In this document: positions 9,526-17,436 of the stretch, one piece after another
How the letters are laid out: each line of letters opens with the position of its first letter
Numbering within the stretch: position 1 is the first letter of the stretch
NCBI GenBank assembly: GCA_947311535.1
Contig: CAMZLP010000008.1
Location: forward strand, 1 to 45,457
Reading direction: 5' to 3'
Source: an uncultured Deinococcota bacterium
GTDB lineage: Bacteria > Deinococcota > Deinococci > Deinococcales > Trueperaceae
Length of the DNA stretch: 45,457 nucleotides
The notes under the pieces: generated by a model
The model's database searches: none
What the model saw: the letters and a program-made list of their open reading frames with translations, nothing else
What the model was told of the DNA's origin: nothing
Position numbers and translations under genes: made by a program

Positions 9526-9607
9526 GGCATTTTAAGACTTATGATATTAGCTTAACAGCTGAATAGTTGGATTTGATAGCTGGAGTAAGCAAAGACAAAT
9601 CGATAAA

Positions 9608-9642
9608 AAAATAGCCTGTGATTGCAGGCTATTTTGCTTTTT
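9608..9642 (+). terminator. Intrinsic terminator of clpB
   Basis: AAAATAGCCTG (9608-9618) pairs perfectly with CAGGCTATTTT (9625-9635) around a 6-nt loop and is followed by GCTTTTTT. The symmetric A/T flanks make it usable from either side. Confidence 0.88.
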
Positions 9643-9663
9643 TATAGCTGATGTGTTTATACT
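9634..9663 (+). promoter_or_regulatory. Putative promoter of the PIG-L deacetylase gene
   Basis: TTGCTT (9634-9639), 18 bases, then TATACT (9658-9663). Nine bases separate the -10 from the ATG at 9673 and no Shine-Dalgarno is present, so the leader would be a few bases or none. Confidence 0.55.
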
Positions 9664-9672
9664 GGCTAATCT

Positions 9673-10419
9673 ATGATAGAACTTTTATTAATTGTTCCTC
9701 ATCCTGATGATGAGGTTTTTGGCAGCGGTGGTTTGTTTGCCAAAATGGCTGCTGATGGTCGTAAAGTAGCTACTCTTACTCTTACCAAAGGCGGGGCTGG
9801 GCTTACCTTGGAGCTATGCTCTCGTGAAGAGATAGAGGTTTTTAGAGAAGCTGAGTTAAGAGCTTCTTTGGATATTTTAGGAGTAAAAGATATTTTTATC
9901 TGGGATTATCCAGATTATGTACCAGATGATAAAAGAGGTATGGATTTAAGATCTGGTTTAAGTGGAATTAGTCAGGAGAAAATCGTAAATGAAATTGTTG
10001 AATTATTGGATAGGCTCGAGCCTATTACAATATTAACCTTTCCACCTAATGGTTCAAATGGTCACCCAGATCATGTTATGACAAACAGATTTGTCTTAAG
10101 TGCAATTAACAAAGCCAAACACAAAGTTCAAAAACTATATTACTTCTCTTCGTCAGAACCATATAGCCGCTTGAGCCGAGATGGTTTTTTATCTGCTGAA
10201 GAGATTATAAAGCAGCAACTCCACCCGAGCCACTATATAGAGCTTGATGTCGATGGGCTCGAGCAAAAATTAGCTGCTATGGCAGAGCATAAGACTCAGG
10301 CACTTAGTGTTTTGTCGTTTATGCGTTTGCGGGCCAGTAGGCTTCATTTAGAGAGCTTTTATAGAGCATTGCCAGAACTCGAAGAAGACCAAGAGCCCAA
10401 AACTGTTATGTGGCTTTAA
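9673..10419 (+). CDS. PIG-L / LmbE family zinc-dependent deacetylase
   Basis: This is a 248-aa member of the family that removes acetyl groups from N-acetylglucosaminyl lipids, mycothiol precursors and related sugars. The family zinc motif is near the N-terminus (VPHPDDEVFGSGG; His10, Asp12, Asp13), and the second motif is GHPDHVMTNR with His134 as the likely third ligand. The length is normal and the protein has no signal peptide, so it is cytoplasmic. It is probably transcribed alone after the clpB terminator. The substrate cannot be inferred from the neighbours. Two GCTCGAGC palindromes lie inside. Confidence 0.9.
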   Translation: MIELLLIVPHPDDEVFGSGGLFAKMAADGRKVATLTLTKGGAGLTLELCSREEIEVFREAELRASLDILGVKDIFIWDYPDYVPDDKRGMDLRSGLSGISQEKIVNEIVELLDRLEPITILTFPPNGSNGHPDHVMTNRFVLSAINKAKHKVQKLYYFSSSEPYSRLSRDGFLSAEEIIKQQLHPSHYIELDVDGLEQKLAAMAEHKTQALSVLSFMRLRASRLHLESFYRALPELEEDQEPKTVMWL

Positions 10420-10473
10420 TTACAGTTTTAGCTAAAATGTCGAAAATTCTTCTTTAGCTGTAATTGCCAGCAT

Positions 10474-10479
10474 GATAAT
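10474..10479 (+). promoter_or_regulatory. -10 box of the TPR-protein gene (leaderless geometry)
   Basis: GATAAT lies seven bases before the ATG at 10487, and there is no Shine-Dalgarno. The -35 is weak (TCTTTA at 10451-10456, 17-base spacing). Confidence 0.5.
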
Positions 10480-10486
10480 TTAAATT

Positions 10487-11833
10487 ATGATTGCTTTTGG
10501 GAGAAGCCTCAAAAATGTGTATAGCCTGCTTGCTAATGGGGAACAGGCTCGAGCATATGAGGTATTAATAAATATAAAAACAAGAAAGTCTAAAGACCTA
10601 TTAGAACTTGCTATGGCATTTTCATTTTTCGATAATTTTGCTAAAGGTAGAAATTATCTAGAACTTGCATTAACAGATAGCCAGATAGCAACAACGGCAA
10701 ATTATAAAGCCCTAGATTTTCTGTACAATGTTTTAGAAGAAAAAGATATTAGGATTGATAGCCGTATTATGAGCCTCTTATCTACTAAAGATAATATTGT
10801 CAAACTAAATGTAGGGCGAGGTTTATTTTTGTCAGCCAGTTACAGGCGGGCAATTAGGGCGCTAAGTAATACAAGTTCAGACGGTTTGCCTAAATACCTG
10901 CAGGATTTAAAATTGTCATTATTGGCTACCTCTTATGCAAAAGCCAATAAATTTGTAGAAGCTGCTGACAGCTATCAAGCTTTAATTAATCAGACAGATA
11001 AAGATGATACTAGTGAAGAAAAATTATTACTAGCAGAATGCCTTTTGCAGGCTGCTAAACCCGAGCTTGCTTTTGAAGCCCTGAATATTAGTACCGATGA
11101 TGTTGAGCAAAATAAACGCTTGTTTTACTTGCGTGGAGTTGCGCTGCATTATTTAAATAGGTATCAAGAATCATTAATTGAGCTGAGAAAATCATATCTT
11201 TTGTACAAAGTAAATACTCCTTATGAGCTTTTACTTGCAATTGCTCGTCTAAATATTGATTTACAAGACTATCCGGAATCTAATAACTTTTATAAGCGTA
11301 CTTTAGAGATAATACCAGAACATCACAAACAGCAAATTATGCATGAATATGCCCGCTTTTTAAAAGATCAAGAGAATTATAGCGAGGCTATCGTATTATT
11401 AAAAGAGCTTGCTCAAGATATGCGCTATAAAAACAAAATTGTTGCTGAGCTAGATTTAGCAGAAATTGCTTTTGAAATGAAAGATTTAGTACAAGCCAAC
11501 AAGCTTGTTAGAAGACCTTATAGCCAAGGTTTATTGGGGGCCTCCATACTTTTGGCAAGAATCTCTATGGAAAACTTTGATTATGATGACGCTATAGTTT
11601 ATCTGGAGCAAGTGCTAGCTATTAGTAAAAAGGCAAGTTTTGACTGGCTATCAGCCCAAGTACTATTAGCAGAAGTATTTGCTAAGAAAAAATCAGCAAA
11701 TCCTGATAGGCTAATTATGCATGCTAAGAATGCTCTTGACTACCTAGAAGCTAATGATGACTGGACTATGACCTTGGAGTCTTATTTGGAAGAGGCTCGA
11801 GCTGAAGCAATAGAAAATAGAGTGGTAAATTAA
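10487..11833 (+). CDS. Tetratricopeptide-repeat protein
   Basis: This 448-aa protein is made almost wholly of helical repeats of about 34 residues. TPR-like signatures include AGRNYLELAL-type helices, YRRAIRALSN, KFVEAADSYQALI, YQESLIELRKSYLLY, YPESNNFYKRTLEIIP, YSEAIVLLKELA and YDDAIVYLEQVLAI. It has no signal peptide or membrane segment, so it is probably a cytoplasmic scaffold. The DUF2007-like gene follows after 64 bases, with its own strong ribosome site, and may be co-transcribed. The partners are unknown. A GCTCGAGC palindrome sits near each end of the gene. Confidence 0.85.
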   Translation: MIAFGRSLKNVYSLLANGEQARAYEVLINIKTRKSKDLLELAMAFSFFDNFAKGRNYLELALTDSQIATTANYKALDFLYNVLEEKDIRIDSRIMSLLSTKDNIVKLNVGRGLFLSASYRRAIRALSNTSSDGLPKYLQDLKLSLLATSYAKANKFVEAADSYQALINQTDKDDTSEEKLLLAECLLQAAKPELAFEALNISTDDVEQNKRLFYLRGVALHYLNRYQESLIELRKSYLLYKVNTPYELLLAIARLNIDLQDYPESNNFYKRTLEIIPEHHKQQIMHEYARFLKDQENYSEAIVLLKELAQDMRYKNKIVAELDLAEIAFEMKDLVQANKLVRRPYSQGLLGASILLARISMENFDYDDAIVYLEQVLAISKKASFDWLSAQVLLAEVFAKKKSANPDRLIMHAKNALDYLEANDDWTMTLESYLEEARAEAIENRVVN

Positions 11834-11897
11834 ATAATTCATAATTCCAATTAGCTGCTTAAAACATGCTAAAATTAAGCTTGCCTTGGAGGACATT

Positions 11898-12221
11898 ATG
11901 AAAATCAGAGATACTATCAGAATTAATGGAGAAATCTGGGCTGTTGTTGATGTTGCTCCAGCTTTAGAACTTGCAGAAATGGTAGCTGTTATTTTAGAGG
12001 ATGAAGGCTTTAACATGATTGTAAAGTCTGGCGAAGTGCTATCTGACCCTTTGAGCCATCTGGGTGTACAGAGCCAACTTGGTACAAGCTATGTTCTGGT
12101 AAGAACTAATGATACCGAGAAAGCCTTAGAACTAATTGCAGAATCAGTAACTGATTATGAAGGTGAAGAGCTAGAAAAAATCATGACTGAGATGGCTAAC
12201 GAGGATAATAGCAAGGTATAA
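11898..12221 (+). CDS. DUF2007-like small protein
   Basis: This is a 107-aa cytoplasmic protein. The start at 11898 is chosen because TTGGAGGA sits five bases upstream; an upstream ATG at 11886 lies before that site. The sequence (WAVVDVAPALELAEMVAVILEDEGF, then YVLVRTNDTEKALELI) has the alternating strand-helix pattern of DUF2007 proteins. These are annotated as putative signal-transducing proteins and read roughly as W-x-V-x(n)-EAx-x-x-xLEx-x-GI. The family call is by pattern only. It ends a plus-strand run and faces a convergent gene. Confidence 0.6.
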   Translation: MKIRDTIRINGEIWAVVDVAPALELAEMVAVILEDEGFNMIVKSGEVLSDPLSHLGVQSQLGTSYVLVRTNDTEKALELIAESVTDYEGEELEKIMTEMANEDNSKV

Positions 12222-12244
12222 ATTAATTTGATAAATTGTATCCT

Positions 12245-12367
12245 GTAGGCTGGGCTTTGCCTACCGCCTATCAAAACGCGGCAATGCCAGTGGGTAGGTA
12301 ATTCTGTAAACACTTGAAAGCGAGACTTCAGCCCTGCTCATGAAGTAATAATTGAGGTTTTTTAAAT
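12245..12367. terminator. Structured region between convergent genes; terminator-like element, copy 1
   Basis: GTAGGC (12245-12250) pairs with GCCTAC (12259-12264), and CCTACC (12260-12265) could instead pair with GGTAGG (12293-12298), giving competing hairpins. From 12315 comes TTGAAAGCGAGACTTCAGCC, then a segment ending AAGTAATAATTGAGGTTTTTTA. It aligns closely with the element at 21219-21270, which also lies between convergent genes. The likely role is termination for the plus-strand unit, possibly in both directions. Confidence 0.6.
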
Positions 12368-12394
12368 ATTTTTCTAAATCAAGCTCAAAAAATC

Positions 12395-12919
12395 TTAGGG
12401 GAATTTCCAATTTGATAAATTTGTGACTGCCTGACCAGCAATAGGTATTAGCAGTACCGCTATTTCATATTCAGCAACGACCTTAGTGGGTACAATTAAA
12501 TTGTTAACGGTGCTAAAGTCCAAAATCCAACGTTTTACTTTTTTGTCTTTATCGGATTCTATCATTAGCAAATTCCAGCCGTCAGAGGTGTCTGTGATTG
12601 TTATATTATTTTGACTTTCTTGACAACTAAATTTCACAGTTGGTTCTGCGCTTTGGCCTTCGTCTTTTTCTGGTGGTTTTAAACCACGCTGTTCTAAATT
12701 TTCAGAATCCCAAACACCTTCAGTATTTTTAAACAACCGAAGTTTGATATAACCGACTTCAAAGATTGCTTGGCTTACTCGCAAATCCATAATTACCTCA
12801 TCGGCTTTTTCAAAGGCAATCTCAAGCGAGTCAATTAGTTCTTGGCAACTTGGGCTGGCTAGGGCAAATGAAGAAAGCAAAGTTACTAAAATGATTAACT
12901 TGTGCATTGGCTCGAGCAT
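12395..12919 (-). CDS. Secreted protein of unknown function
   Basis: This is a 174-aa protein with a cleavable signal peptide (MHKLIILVTLLSSFALASPS). The start may be the ATG at 12919 (MLEPMHK) or 12907. Neither has a Shine-Dalgarno, but TATCTT at 12933-12928 would place the transcript start near 12920, favouring the first. The mature part, about 150 residues, contains two Cys (SCQEL and FSCQES), an acidic insert and a beta-rich C-terminal half. It slightly resembles LolA-type lipid-binding proteins (a DEVIMDLRVSQ segment and a late PTKVVAEYEI strand), too weakly for a call. A GCTCGAGC palindrome overlaps the start region itself. Confidence 0.65.
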   Translation of the reverse strand: MLEPMHKLIILVTLLSSFALASPSCQELIDSLEIAFEKADEVIMDLRVSQAIFEVGYIKLRLFKNTEGVWDSENLEQRGLKPPEKDEGQSAEPTVKFSCQESQNNITITDTSDGWNLLMIESDKDKKVKRWILDFSTVNNLIVPTKVVAEYEIAVLLIPIAGQAVTNLSNWKFP

Positions 12920-12980
12920 AACATCTTAAAGATACTCAGAGCCAATATCGATATACTAAGCTAAACTAAATAGAAATAAA

Positions 12981-14582
12981 CTATTCATTTTTGAGTAACT
13001 CAGTTGACTGTAAATATTTAGAGCGCTGTTCTAAAAAAACCTTAGTTTTTGTTAGCGCTAAATTAAATGCTTCAAAATCAAATGAGTCAAGGCTTTCTTG
13101 GCTATTTATAAGTTTTTGATATTCTGAAATTTTAGAAAATAAAATTTTAGTTTTAAATATTTGTTTATAAGCCTCTTTTAATTTGTTTTTATAGAGTTTG
13201 GAAAATTTTGGACTTGCCAAAAATCTATCTTTTAAAACATGCTTGCCATCACCAAATGGTCCTTGTTCAACATTTCGCCCCAGAGCTTGTTTGTTTTGCT
13301 GGGGTGGACCAGCGCCAAACTTGGCTTCTAATATTGCAAAAGCTTCTAGGCATTCTTTAGGCGTTTCTGCGGCAAATTTTGGGGTTTTGCCTTCGGCAAG
13401 AACTGCCGGTCCAGCTGCAAACCCGGGCATTCCTGCTGATGAAAATCGGTCTTTCCAATATAAATTAAAGTCCGGTTTTCCTAATTTCCCTAAGCTTTCG
13501 TTAGCATCCCAGGCCAAAACGTTGAAAATGTCTTTGCTTTTATTATAATAAAGGTAATAATTATTGCCCATACCAGCCAAACTATCAAAATTAACCAAAA
13601 GATTTTCAATTGCTAGGTAGCTAGCAAAACTATCTGTATCAAGCCATTGTGATAATTCTAATTCAAATTCTTCGTCACTAGCATTGCTTACAAATTTCAT
13701 AAATTTTGTAAGAGGGCTCAAATCTGCTTGTTTGCGGGCAGTTTTTTGCTCAAAAATATTTGCATATAAACTTAGATCACTACCCAAATATTTGAAGTCG
13801 TTGCCAACGGCAATTACCTTATACAAAACTCCTTTGCTAGCTGGGAAATGTTTGTCTAGGTATTCTTGATTAATTACTTCGGCAATTGTGTAAAGCTGTT
13901 TTTTTTCATTGTTAAATTGCAAGCTGATATAAGCTGTGGCAGATGCTGCTAAGCCAAAGCTCTCTAAAGCATAATTACTTAGTGGTTCTTGTAATTGAGC
14001 AGCATCATAGCTTACGCCTGAACTGCGTATAGCAAATTCTTTATAGCCAAGATAGCTTTGTCCGGCAATAAATTCATCAAATTTAATAAGATATGGAATT
14101 TTTAGCACAGTTTCTTTCTTTTTGCCTAACCCAGGTGGTGCTGGGATTGGCGAGAAAGCCCAGCAATGAGCTGGAACATTCTTTAGCTCAGGTGGTAAAA
14201 ACATTGCCCCAGCAAAAAAACTGTCTGCTTTTGCTACTGATTTAAGCGAAGCGTTGCCTTTTAGCCTAATAGCAATATTATTTATTCTGACCCCATCAAT
14301 AATAATATCAGCCGCAAAATAATCTTTATCGCCAGTTATCTGATAGCTTCTTAACATTTGTTCTTTTGTGTTAGTTGCCGTCAAGATTTGGATTTGATGG
14401 ACAATACTATCATCAAATAATTCCAACTCATTGCTATAGTTACTTCCTGGCTTTTTGATAGCTATTTCTTTGCTATTGCTATAAGCTCGGATTTGCTGAT
14501 TAGCCAATACAGTCATTAAGAATAGGACTAAAGCTACTAGGGCTAAAACTATCGGATAATAGCGTTTTAGTTTGATGCTCAT
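12981..14582 (-). CDS. CotH-kinase-family protein, membrane-anchored
   Basis: This is a 533-aa protein. An N-terminal membrane anchor (residues about 9-29) puts the rest outside the cytoplasm. The CotH family pattern is present: an N-x-D-S segment (NLLVNFDSLAG), NNYYLYYNK, and AWDANESLGK near residue 355. In characterised CotH proteins the aspartates of the WD-x-x-x-x-x-G region bind metal and ATP for protein phosphorylation. Family members are atypical kinases of spore-coat and surface proteins. A Pro/Gly/Gln-rich insert lies around 385-430 and a Lys-rich helical C-terminus follows. The gene starts four bases after the DUF4956 stop, so translation is coupled. The CotH + DUF4956 + VTC grouping recurs in many bacteria; its joint function is not settled. 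Confidence 0.85.
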   Translation of the reverse strand: MSIKLKRYYPIVLALVALVLFLMTVLANQQIRAYSNSKEIAIKKPGSNYSNELELFDDSIVHQIQILTATNTKEQMLRSYQITGDKDYFAADIIIDGVRINNIAIRLKGNASLKSVAKADSFFAGAMFLPPELKNVPAHCWAFSPIPAPPGLGKKKETVLKIPYLIKFDEFIAGQSYLGYKEFAIRSSGVSYDAAQLQEPLSNYALESFGLAASATAYISLQFNNEKKQLYTIAEVINQEYLDKHFPASKGVLYKVIAVGNDFKYLGSDLSLYANIFEQKTARKQADLSPLTKFMKFVSNASDEEFELELSQWLDTDSFASYLAIENLLVNFDSLAGMGNNYYLYYNKSKDIFNVLAWDANESLGKLGKPDFNLYWKDRFSSAGMPGFAAGPAVLAEGKTPKFAAETPKECLEAFAILEAKFGAGPPQQNKQALGRNVEQGPFGDGKHVLKDRFLASPKFSKLYKNKLKEAYKQIFKTKILFSKISEYQKLINSQESLDSFDFEAFNLALTKTKVFLEQRSKYLQSTELLKNE

Positions 14583-14586
14583 ATCA

Positions 14587-15279
14587 CTATAAATCAGTAG
14601 TATTGTAGCCAGTGATTAAGCTTACTTTTTGATTGCCATTTAGATTTTTAATAGTTGCTAAAAATTCTTGAGTTTTGACGTTCTTTTTTAAAGAAATGCT
14701 GTAGACAAGCTCAGTAAGCATGCCAGATCGAACCGAGTCGATGCTGATTAGCTCTGCAAGATCTGTAAATTTCACAAAGCTAGCATCAAAAATACTATCA
14801 AAATCTTGATTGTTAGCAATATGTATTTTTAACACTTGGTTTCTAGCTGTTTGGGCATACCAATTAAATTTGGACATCATCAATATTATTAGGCTGATAA
14901 TCATTGTAGCTATTATGGCTAATAAATAAAACCTAGTACCAGTGGCCATGCCAATTGCCATAGCAAAAAAGATAAAACCAACATCTCTAGTTTCTTTTAC
15001 TGCATTACGGAAGCGGATAATTGAGAGTGCGCCCACAAGGGAAAAGGCTCGAGCAATATTTGAGCCAACAATTAACATAATAAGGCTGACAACCATGCCC
15101 ATTAGAATTAGAGTGTGAACAAAGCTTTGGGTATAAGATGTGCCTTTATGGGTTTTTTGATAAACATAGGCGATGATTGCAGTAAGGATAAAGCTTAAGA
15201 TTATTGCAATAACTACATCAGCGACGGTAAATGTGCCTGATAGGTCTTGAAAACTGAGTTGTTGAATTAATTGCTCCAT
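14587..15279 (-). CDS. DUF4956 family membrane protein
   Basis: This is a 230-aa integral membrane protein with about four transmembrane helices in the first 150 residues (ADVVIAIILSFILTAIIAYV; FVHTLILMGMVVSLIMLIV; a hydrophobic pair at about 105-145) and a soluble C-terminal domain of about 80 residues. The loop SLVGALSIIRFRNAVKETRD is the conserved core of DUF4956. The ribosome site AAAGGAG is good. It lies between the VTC-like polymerase gene (24 bases upstream) and CotH (4 bases downstream). A role as membrane partner or channel for the VTC enzyme is an inference from gene order only. Confidence 0.88.
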   Translation of the reverse strand: MEQLIQQLSFQDLSGTFTVADVVIAIILSFILTAIIAYVYQKTHKGTSYTQSFVHTLILMGMVVSLIMLIVGSNIARAFSLVGALSIIRFRNAVKETRDVGFIFFAMAIGMATGTRFYLLAIIATMIISLIILMMSKFNWYAQTARNQVLKIHIANNQDFDSIFDASFVKFTDLAELISIDSVRSGMLTELVYSISLKKNVKTQEFLATIKNLNGNQKVSLITGYNTTDL

Positions 15280-15303
15280 TGTGAATTCTCCTTTAGAATT
15301 AAG

Positions 15304-16068
15304 CTATAAAGTTTGAAAAGATTGTATTTGAGGTACAAGCTTGGCTAGTTCTAGGCTTTGGCAATATTTGCTGACCCTAATTAGCCTGATATTATGTTTG
15401 GCAACGAGTTCTGTAAGCCAATAGGGTACACGCTCATTAGCTTTTACCTCCATTACTACCATCTCTGCTGGGAATAAATATTTACCAAGAGATTTTGATT
15501 TTAGGTTCAAATCATTGGTTCTATAACGCAAATTTGTGTCAAATGTTAGCCTTAGACCAATGTCATAATCCGAGCCGACAAAAGCTTGCCGAAAATAGCT
15601 AACAATTGTTGTAGCTTGCAAATTATATTGCCAGCTCATCGTTTGGATTTCTTGGCTAAGTAATTTATCTTCTGCTGATAAATTAGCTACCTGCTTTTGG
15701 AAGCCAGCCAGCTTGACAGCATCTTTTAAGGCTAATACCAACCTTCTTTTTTGACTTACCTTATCAAGTCTTTGTTTAATTTCTAAAAAGACTTTTGAGT
15801 TATCATCTAAAAGCTCAGTAGATTCGTAATAACGTATCCGTAATTTACGTCGAAACCTGATTCCTTCTAGTTTTTCCCAATAGAAATCATGCTGGGGTGA
15901 GTCATAATATAAGCTAGTAACTGCATAATTACCTGAGCTATCGCCATAGCTATCGGTTTGTAGATAATTGGCAATATCATCTCGGAAATGTTTTGCTTTA
16001 TCTAAGCTAAGATAATATTTCAATTCAAAGCGGTTAAATTTGCGAATTATGCTGCTAAGATTTGCCAT
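15304..16068 (-). CDS. VTC-domain polyphosphate polymerase-like protein
   Basis: This 254-aa protein is a single VTC domain, the tunnel-shaped fold that in yeast Vtc4 makes polyphosphate from ATP. Charged tunnel motifs are present: RFELKYYL near the N-terminus, RKLRIRYYES, VFLEIKQRLDKV, YFRQAF, IGLRLTFDTNLRYR and VVMEVKANERVPYW (alternating basic residues plus Glu for metal). The protein is soluble without an SPX domain, as is usual for bacterial members. The ATG lies one base after the stop of tetR (TAA-T-ATG), so it is the first effector gene of the operon. The product could be polyphosphate or another phosphoanhydride. A second, broken VTC gene lies at the window end. Confidence 0.85.
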   Translation of the reverse strand: MANLSSIIRKFNRFELKYYLSLDKAKHFRDDIANYLQTDSYGDSSGNYAVTSLYYDSPQHDFYWEKLEGIRFRRKLRIRYYESTELLDDNSKVFLEIKQRLDKVSQKRRLVLALKDAVKLAGFQKQVANLSAEDKLLSQEIQTMSWQYNLQATTIVSYFRQAFVGSDYDIGLRLTFDTNLRYRTNDLNLKSKSLGKYLFPAEMVVMEVKANERVPYWLTELVAKHNIRLIRVSKYCQSLELAKLVPQIQSFQTL

Positions 16069-16069
16069 A

Positions 16070-16639
16070 TTAGTTTTCTATTCCTCGATAAAAAATCTCT
16101 AACAAGAGGCTTTCACTGCCCGCCTTGGGAGGGCCATAGCTCCCTAAGGCTGAGGCAGCATTGGCCTGACCAAAAATTGTGGTTATTAATATTTGGGCAG
16201 CCTGTATAGGGTCAATATTACGAAAAAGACCATCTTTTTGACCTTGTTTTATGGCATTGGCAATAATCTCTGTGTGTACGTGCCAAAAACTACGGAATCC
16301 ATTATCTAAGATTTCATGACCTTTAGGGACTTCTCTTCTGATAACTTGTATTAAATCCATGGATTGGCTAAACACTTTAACACTGCTCAAAACAGCTGCG
16401 GTTATTATTTCTTTTGGGCTTGCCGAGTCTGAAATAGGAGGAAAAGAGTCCTTGTTATTTTCTATCTCTTGCTTAAGCAGGGTTAGTATAATTTCTTCTT
16501 TGTCGGCAAAATGATGATAAATTGTTGCTTTACCAATTTGGGCTTCTTGGGCAATTTGCCTAACCGAGCTAGCAGCAAAGCCTTGATTTATAAAAAGCTT
16601 AAGGGCAGTTGCTAGAATTTTTGTTTTTGTATTTTTCAA
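16070..16639 (-). CDS. TetR-family transcriptional repressor
   Basis: This is a 189-aa regulator. The N-terminal helix-turn-helix is typical (KILATALKLFINQGFAASSV, IAQEAQIGKATIYHHFADKE), followed by an alpha-helical ligand-binding domain of undefined specificity. It starts with TTG at 16639, supported by CTGGAG eight bases upstream and by the promoter position. It heads the operon tetR-VTC-DUF4956-CotH. A perfect palindrome downstream of its -10 implies autorepression, and through it control of the whole operon. The ligand is unknown. Confidence 0.93.
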   Translation of the reverse strand: MKNTKTKILATALKLFINQGFAASSVRQIAQEAQIGKATIYHHFADKEEIILTLLKQEIENNKDSFPPISDSASPKEIITAAVLSSVKVFSQSMDLIQVIRREVPKGHEILDNGFRSFWHVHTEIIANAIKQGQKDGLFRNIDPIQAAQILITTIFGQANAASALGSYGPPKAGSESLLLEIFYRGIEN

Positions 16640-16655
16640 TTAATAATCTCCAGAC

Positions 16656-16669
16656 CGACCGAACGGTCG
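16656..16669. promoter_or_regulatory. TetR-type operator palindrome
   Basis: CGACCG (16656-16661) - AA - CGGTCG (16664-16669) is a perfect inverted repeat, and an overlapping GACCGACCG adds a further direct half. GACCG/CGGTC half-sites are typical of TetR-family operators. It lies about 5 bases past the -10 of the tetR promoter and 95 bases before the divergent DJ-1-like gene. Confidence 0.75.
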
Positions 16670-16673
16670 AGTT

Positions 16674-16702
16674 ATTATGTCAGATATTATTAATCTTGTC
16701 AA
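16674..16702 (-). promoter_or_regulatory. Promoter of the tetR-VTC-DUF4956-CotH operon
   Basis: On the minus strand: TTGACA (16702-16697), 17 bases, CATAAT (16679-16674). The operator palindrome covers the expected transcription start, which fits simple autorepression. Confidence 0.85.
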
Positions 16703-16752
16703 GTTTTTATTTTTATTTGCTAGTCTTAAATCAAATAGCTATTCTAAAAAGG

Positions 16753-16758
16753 TAGAAT
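16753..16758 (+). promoter_or_regulatory. -10 box of the DJ-1-like gene (leaderless geometry)
   Basis: TAGAAT ends five bases before the ATG at 16764, and there is no Shine-Dalgarno. The -35 region is poor. Confidence 0.5.
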
Positions 16759-16763
16759 AGCTT

Positions 16764-17342
16764 ATGAATTTTGGAGTATTGCTTTACCACGAGGTAAATG
16801 AGCTAGCGGCATTTGGTATATATTCTGTACTGGCTTTAGCACAAAAAATTACCGAAAAAGAATTAAATGTGTTTACCCTGGCAAAATCACGGAAATCAAT
16901 TATTACTGATGGAGGTTTAATAGTTACCCCTCAATATGCATTTGCTAGCAGCCATAGCCCAGATGTGCTAATAATACCGGGTGGTGCTGGGGTATTTAAA
17001 GTGGCAAAAGATAAGCAGCTAGTAGAATATTTTACCAGGCTCGAGCCTAATCTAAAATTACTCATAACTGTATCTAGTGGAGCTATTTTGGCAGGCGATT
17101 TGGGGTTTTTATACAATAAAAGGCTTTCTGCACCGCTTGCTCTACACGATGCCATAGAGTCTTATGAAGTTTTAAGCGTTAGTGGTAATAGAATTACTAA
17201 AGATGATAGATATTGGTCAGGCTCGAGCCCAACTGGCTCGATAGAGATTGGTTTGGAATTGTTAGTAGAATATTATGGAACTACTATTGCAAATCAGGTT
17301 GCCAAAAAGCTAGGCATAGCAAGCCAGCAAGGCTTATTTTAA
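16764..17342 (+). CDS. DJ-1/PfpI superfamily protein without the usual cysteine
   Basis: This is a 192-aa protein with the glutamine-amidotransferase-like fold of DJ-1/PfpI and the GATase-1-like domain of AraC-type regulators. Visible motifs: an N-terminal acidic residue (VNELAAFG, Glu13), VLIIPGGAGVF, and the nucleophile elbow LLITVSSGAILAGDLGFL. Active members have Cys where Ser104 stands (typically VCTGA). The substitution suggests loss of the classic hydrolase or glyoxalase chemistry, or a serine variant, so a binding role is possible. It has no DNA-binding domain. It diverges from tetR, sharing the intergenic operator. Two GGCTCGAGCC palindromes lie inside, in different reading frames (Arg-Leu-Glu-Pro and Gly-Ser-Ser-Pro). 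Confidence 0.82.
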   Translation: MNFGVLLYHEVNELAAFGIYSVLALAQKITEKELNVFTLAKSRKSIITDGGLIVTPQYAFASSHSPDVLIIPGGAGVFKVAKDKQLVEYFTRLEPNLKLLITVSSGAILAGDLGFLYNKRLSAPLALHDAIESYEVLSVSGNRITKDDRYWSGSSPTGSIEIGLELLVEYYGTTIANQVAKKLGIASQQGLF

Positions 17343-17436
17343 TCTTTTTGCAAAATTAACTAAGATTAAACTTTTTTGATTTTGTAATAGTGTATAAAGC
17401 TAACTATTCTAATGAATCATTAACAAAGGACATATT

